Assembly (NCBI GenBank): GCA_004293815.1
Contig: RDZD01000012.1
Span: forward strand, 1 to 64,000
Direction: 5' to 3'
Length of the DNA stretch: 64,000 bases
Source of the DNA: Cytophagales bacterium
Lineage (GTDB): Bacteria; Bacteroidota; Bacteroidia; Cytophagales; Bernardetiaceae
Position 1 is the first letter of the stretch, and each line of letters starts with the position of its first letter. Made by a program: the position numbers and the translations under genes. The notes beneath the pieces are model-generated. The model had not been told where the DNA came from, did no database searches, and saw only the letters and a program-made list of their open reading frames with translations. Of the stretch, positions 61,248 through 64,000 are shown in pieces.

Positions 61248-64000
61248 TTAATTTCTTTGTAACTTCTCAATACGAGCTTTGAGGTCTTTGGCTCTGTACA
61301 ATAACGCGCTAAAGTCTTCGTATTTTTCAATAATATTGACACACAATTTTTCTGCATGAGACAATATATCTCTATCAAGTTTTTTAGAAAGTTCTGCTGG
61401 TATAGCTTTCTCTTGAGCCACAACGAGCATCAGCATCTCTGCAATGTCGAGCAAAAGTCCAGCACCTGCTTCATTATTATGCTGACACTGAGTGACGTAG
61501 TTGCTAATTGCTTCAAGAGCTTTTTCGGGACTCTTGCTTTCGAGAGAAAGATCAATAATGCCTTTAATGGCCAAATCGGCAGTTTGAGAGGAAGGCATGT
61601 GCTGAGCAGCCTTGGCAAAATAGGCCATTGCTTTAGATTTATCTTTAGAAAGGTAAATCCCTGCTAGAGTTAGATAAGCATCATCATAGCCATCAGGCGT
61701 GCTTTGTTTTAAGATAATATTTGCAATAGTTTCTGCATCCTGATATTGCTTATTTTCTCTATAAATAATCATGCGGCGTATCAAAGCTTTTTCTATGTAA
61801 GTTTGCTCTTTTGTTACTTTGAGCAAGTCATCATAGTACGTCAAGGCCGAGATTGCATTACCCCCTTTCTCACTAATTTGTGCCATTAAGTAGAGAGTCT
61901 TATCTCGCATATCACCTTTTAGGTTTTGTCTTCTGACGGCATCGGCCACTTCTAGGGCTCTCTTGTAGTTACGAGATTTAAGCAAGCACTCAGCTCTGAT
62001 GATATCAAGACGATTCTTTTCATGGGCAGTTCTTGCCACACTTTCCATCGCATCAAGACGTTTTAAGACCAACTGAGGATCTAATACATGCATATCGCGA
62101 TAGAGTTTATCCAATTCACTTTGGTGTATGGTACTTGCTTTATTTTTAGCTATTAGGATACTCATTCTAGCTTGCTCAATGTCCATCTGAACGGTTACGC
62201 CTTGGTTTCTATATAGCTCGAGCTGTGTCAAAGCTTTGTCAGCAAAAGGCGAAGAAGGATAGTCGGTAATCAGTTGAGTATAAGTATCTATACTAATTTT
62301 TTTAGCATTCTCAGTGCACAATTTGGCTTTCTCATACAGAGCTTCAGCATACTTTTCATGCTCAACAGCCTGAGAAATAAAAGTATTCAAGCTGGCTAGT
62401 GCTTCCTCGGGTCTGTTGGCTTTAATCAAAATCATAGCTTCCAAGAAAATAGCATCATTTTTTTGACCAGCTTCTTCTTGCTGCTTTCCATATTGTTGAA
62501 TGTATTCAAGAGCTTCAGGCCAATTGCCCATGGAGTAATCACAACGCGCTAAACCTAATAAGACGCTCGCCTTAGTGCTTTTTTTGATGTAAGGCGAAGT
62601 AATCACCCGTTTGTATTCAGCCTTTGCTTGTGCATAATCGGCTAGATGGAAAGAGCAATCACCGCTTTTTAAGAGAGCATCTTCTTTACTTCCATCCGTT
62701 GTTTTAGACATGTTATAGTAAGCCTCAAAATAACCATCTGCATCTTTATACTTTTTTTCATGGAAATAGATATAAGCTAATGGCCTCATAGCTAACACAT
62801 ACCATCGCGAGCCTTTATTTTTAGGATCTACTAGCTTATTGAGCAAGCTTTTACTTGTAACATAATCACACAGCTTATAATAAGCAAGAGCTTTGTAGTA
62901 GGTGGCATCTTCCATTAAGGGAACAGATGTGGCTTGCGCCAATGAGTAATCATACCATGCGATAGCATTCAGATAGTCTTCTTGATTAAAGTAAATTTGT
63001 GCGTTCTCTACACAAGCTTTCTGATATTGATAAAGATAGGGTACTTTTTGAGCATTATTGCGTGTGAGTAGTATCCGTTTTTGTAAATAGTCTGTATATG
63101 CTTTGTAATTTTTAGTTTTATACCAAATGTTTGCTACCAATTCATCAACTTGTAGCTTTTGTTCAGCAGTGAGTATAGAATCGTGTTTTGAAAGGAACTT
63201 CTGGCAAGTATTTTCTGCTTCTTGATAATTGCCAAACTTGATAAACAGCTTATAAACAACATGCAAGATATCAAGATCTATGGGGTCGAAGGTGCTGCAT
63301 GTATGCAGTGCGGAGCTATATTGTATGAGAGCAGAAAACCCGAAATAAATTTTCTCTTGGCCTAAGGCATCATAGCACTGCGCCAACCTGAGTAGATTTT
63401 CTTTGCAAAGAGCTAGACTGCTTGGTTTTAAATTCAATTGCTCATAAAGAACAGCTGCACTAAGATATTCACCCTTTTTGTAGTAAGCGTCCGCTAAAGC
63501 ATATTTTAGGGTATCGTGATTTATTTTGTTTTTAACAGCTTCTAAAAGTGTGATACCCTCATCCAATTGTTTGTCTCTGACGGCCATAACACCAAAAAGA
63601 TAGAGTCTCTCAGGTTGGATCTTTTCTAGATTGGAGCTGGCAAGTTTTGTGTAGTAGTTTTCAAGAGAGTCTCTCTCTTGTACTGTAATTACTTTACCTT
63701 CAAACCTTTGCTCGTGTATAATTTGAAGTCTAAGCTCTTCCAACATATTCAGGAAGTGCGCATTTTGCTTGTTTCTATTCTTTTTGCTTAAATAATTATT
63801 TATTCTTGTTTTAATACGATTCTTATCCGTTATTCCTCTGTTGTGGTAGGTGGCTAAAACAAAATACAATCTTTCCGCGGTGCAGTATGAATCTGATGTC
63901 TCTTTTCGGAGACTATAATCAAGATAGCACTCCCAGTAATTCTTAGGATCATTAGCCTCAAAATCAGCGTCTCTGCTTTGCAATACTCCCATAATGTACA
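61248..64000 (-). CDS. Large TPR-repeat protein (5' end outside window)
   Basis: A protein of at least 917 residues, made of many tetratricopeptide repeats (such as LKYALADAYYKKGEYLSAAV, KTKNYKAYTDYLQKRILLTR and YYKALAYYKLCDYVTSKSLL). The frame stays open to the right edge: an ATG at 63992 exists, but what follows it does not look like a true N-terminus, and no signal peptide is present, so the start probably lies beyond 64000. TPR arrays serve as scaffolds. It is directly upstream, by 11 bases, of an outer-membrane barrel gene, an arrangement found in other Bacteroidota; a role in the envelope or in surface assembly is an inference. It is not the known T9SS protein PorW/SprE as far as I can see. 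Confidence 0.8.
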   Translation of the reverse strand, partial: YIMGVLQSRDADFEANDPKNYWECYLDYSLRKETSDSYCTAERLYFVLATYHNRGITDKNRIKTRINNYLSKKNRNKQNAHFLNMLEELRLQIIHEQRFEGKVITVQERDSLENYYTKLASSNLEKIQPERLYLFGVMAVRDKQLDEGITLLEAVKNKINHDTLKYALADAYYKKGEYLSAAVLYEQLNLKPSSLALCKENLLRLAQCYDALGQEKIYFGFSALIQYSSALHTCSTFDPIDLDILHVVYKLFIKFGNYQEAENTCQKFLSKHDSILTAEQKLQVDELVANIWYKTKNYKAYTDYLQKRILLTRNNAQKVPYLYQYQKACVENAQIYFNQEDYLNAIAWYDYSLAQATSVPLMEDATYYKALAYYKLCDYVTSKSLLNKLVDPKNKGSRWYVLAMRPLAYIYFHEKKYKDADGYFEAYYNMSKTTDGSKEDALLKSGDCSFHLADYAQAKAEYKRVITSPYIKKSTKASVLLGLARCDYSMGNWPEALEYIQQYGKQQEEAGQKNDAIFLEAMILIKANRPEEALASLNTFISQAVEHEKYAEALYEKAKLCTENAKKISIDTYTQLITDYPSSPFADKALTQLELYRNQGVTVQMDIEQARMSILIAKNKASTIHQSELDKLYRDMHVLDPQLVLKRLDAMESVARTAHEKNRLDIIRAECLLKSRNYKRALEVADAVRRQNLKGDMRDKTLYLMAQISEKGGNAISALTYYDDLLKVTKEQTYIEKALIRRMIIYRENKQYQDAETIANIILKQSTPDGYDDAYLTLAGIYLSKDKSKAMAYFAKAAQHMPSSQTADLAIKGIIDLSLESKSPEKALEAISNYVTQCQHNNEAGAGLLLDIAEMLMLVVAQEKAIPAELSKKLDRDILSHAEKLCVNIIEKYEDFSALLYRAKDLKARIEKLQRN

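Noticed and set aside
1-64000. CRISPR array, insertion sequence, prophage or rRNA operon
   Set aside because: No regularly spaced repeats, transposase, integrase or rRNA-like sequence was seen on either strand by reading.

Overview
The window looks like ordinary chromosome from a free-living, pigmented member of the Bacteroidota, most likely of the Cytophagales type. The evidence is: a giant secreted protein with a type IX secretion (Por) C-terminal signal; many lipoproteins with XXXC lipoboxes; the phylum's promoter motif TAnnTTTG (sometimes with TTTG about 19-22 bases upstream) in front of many genes on both strands; almost no Shine-Dalgarno sequences; and typical genes such as ccmB, a CruF-type carotenoid gene, homogentisate dioxygenase and the paired rhomboids. 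By eye the GC content is around 40 percent and even. I saw no insertion sequence, integrase, phage gene, CRISPR array or rRNA. The only RNA gene found is one tRNA-Arg(CCG).

Layout. 0.4-10 kb (mostly +): Spo0M-like protein, PAP2 phosphatase, a DUF3352/MORN-like surface protein, pssA, a thioredoxin-type glutathione peroxidase, TPR lipoprotein, apaG, Rieske lipoprotein, a PcaF-like thiolase, tRNA-Arg (-) and a small lipoprotein. 10-17.5 kb: head-GIN adhesin-like protein (-), pheS (+), then a minus-strand block of ccmB, OmpA-type protein, coiled-coil lipoprotein, small membrane protein and a tandem rhomboid pair, one of which appears catalytically dead. 17.7-28 kb (+): metF, sufS, a 1334-residue SF1 helicase with a degenerate nuclease-like tail, a ferredoxin overlapping it by four bases, a CCG-domain Fe-S protein, a TPR protein and birA, which overlaps an ECF sigma gene tail to tail. 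28-42.7 kb: an FAD-linked 2-hydroxyacid dehydrogenase (-), the 2446-residue secreted nuclease (+), an oligopeptide-binding lipoprotein, dprA and an orphan histidine kinase.

42.7-64 kb (almost all -): a PhoR/PhoB-like two-component pair followed by a Na/Pi-cotransporter-like protein, a lipoprotein, an MsbA-like ABC exporter, yajC, a PP2C-like phosphatase with a secreted partner, homogentisate dioxygenase with a carotenoid gene, a TerY-like VWA protein, a serine-hydrolase lipoprotein with a divergent PRPP synthetase, a 45-residue lipoprotein, a pentapeptide-repeat protein, RNase R, and an outer-membrane barrel with a large TPR protein that runs off the right edge.

Most of the content is housekeeping. 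The parts most worth a second look are the helicase with its coupled iron-sulfur genes, the multidomain secreted nuclease, the Ser-to-Thr rhomboid paralogue, the PP2C/VWA signalling genes, the unannotated 45-residue lipoprotein, and an orphan terminator-like hairpin at about 50.4 kb. I did not find a clearly new multi-gene system. Functional calls rest on motif recognition by eye; no database search was run.
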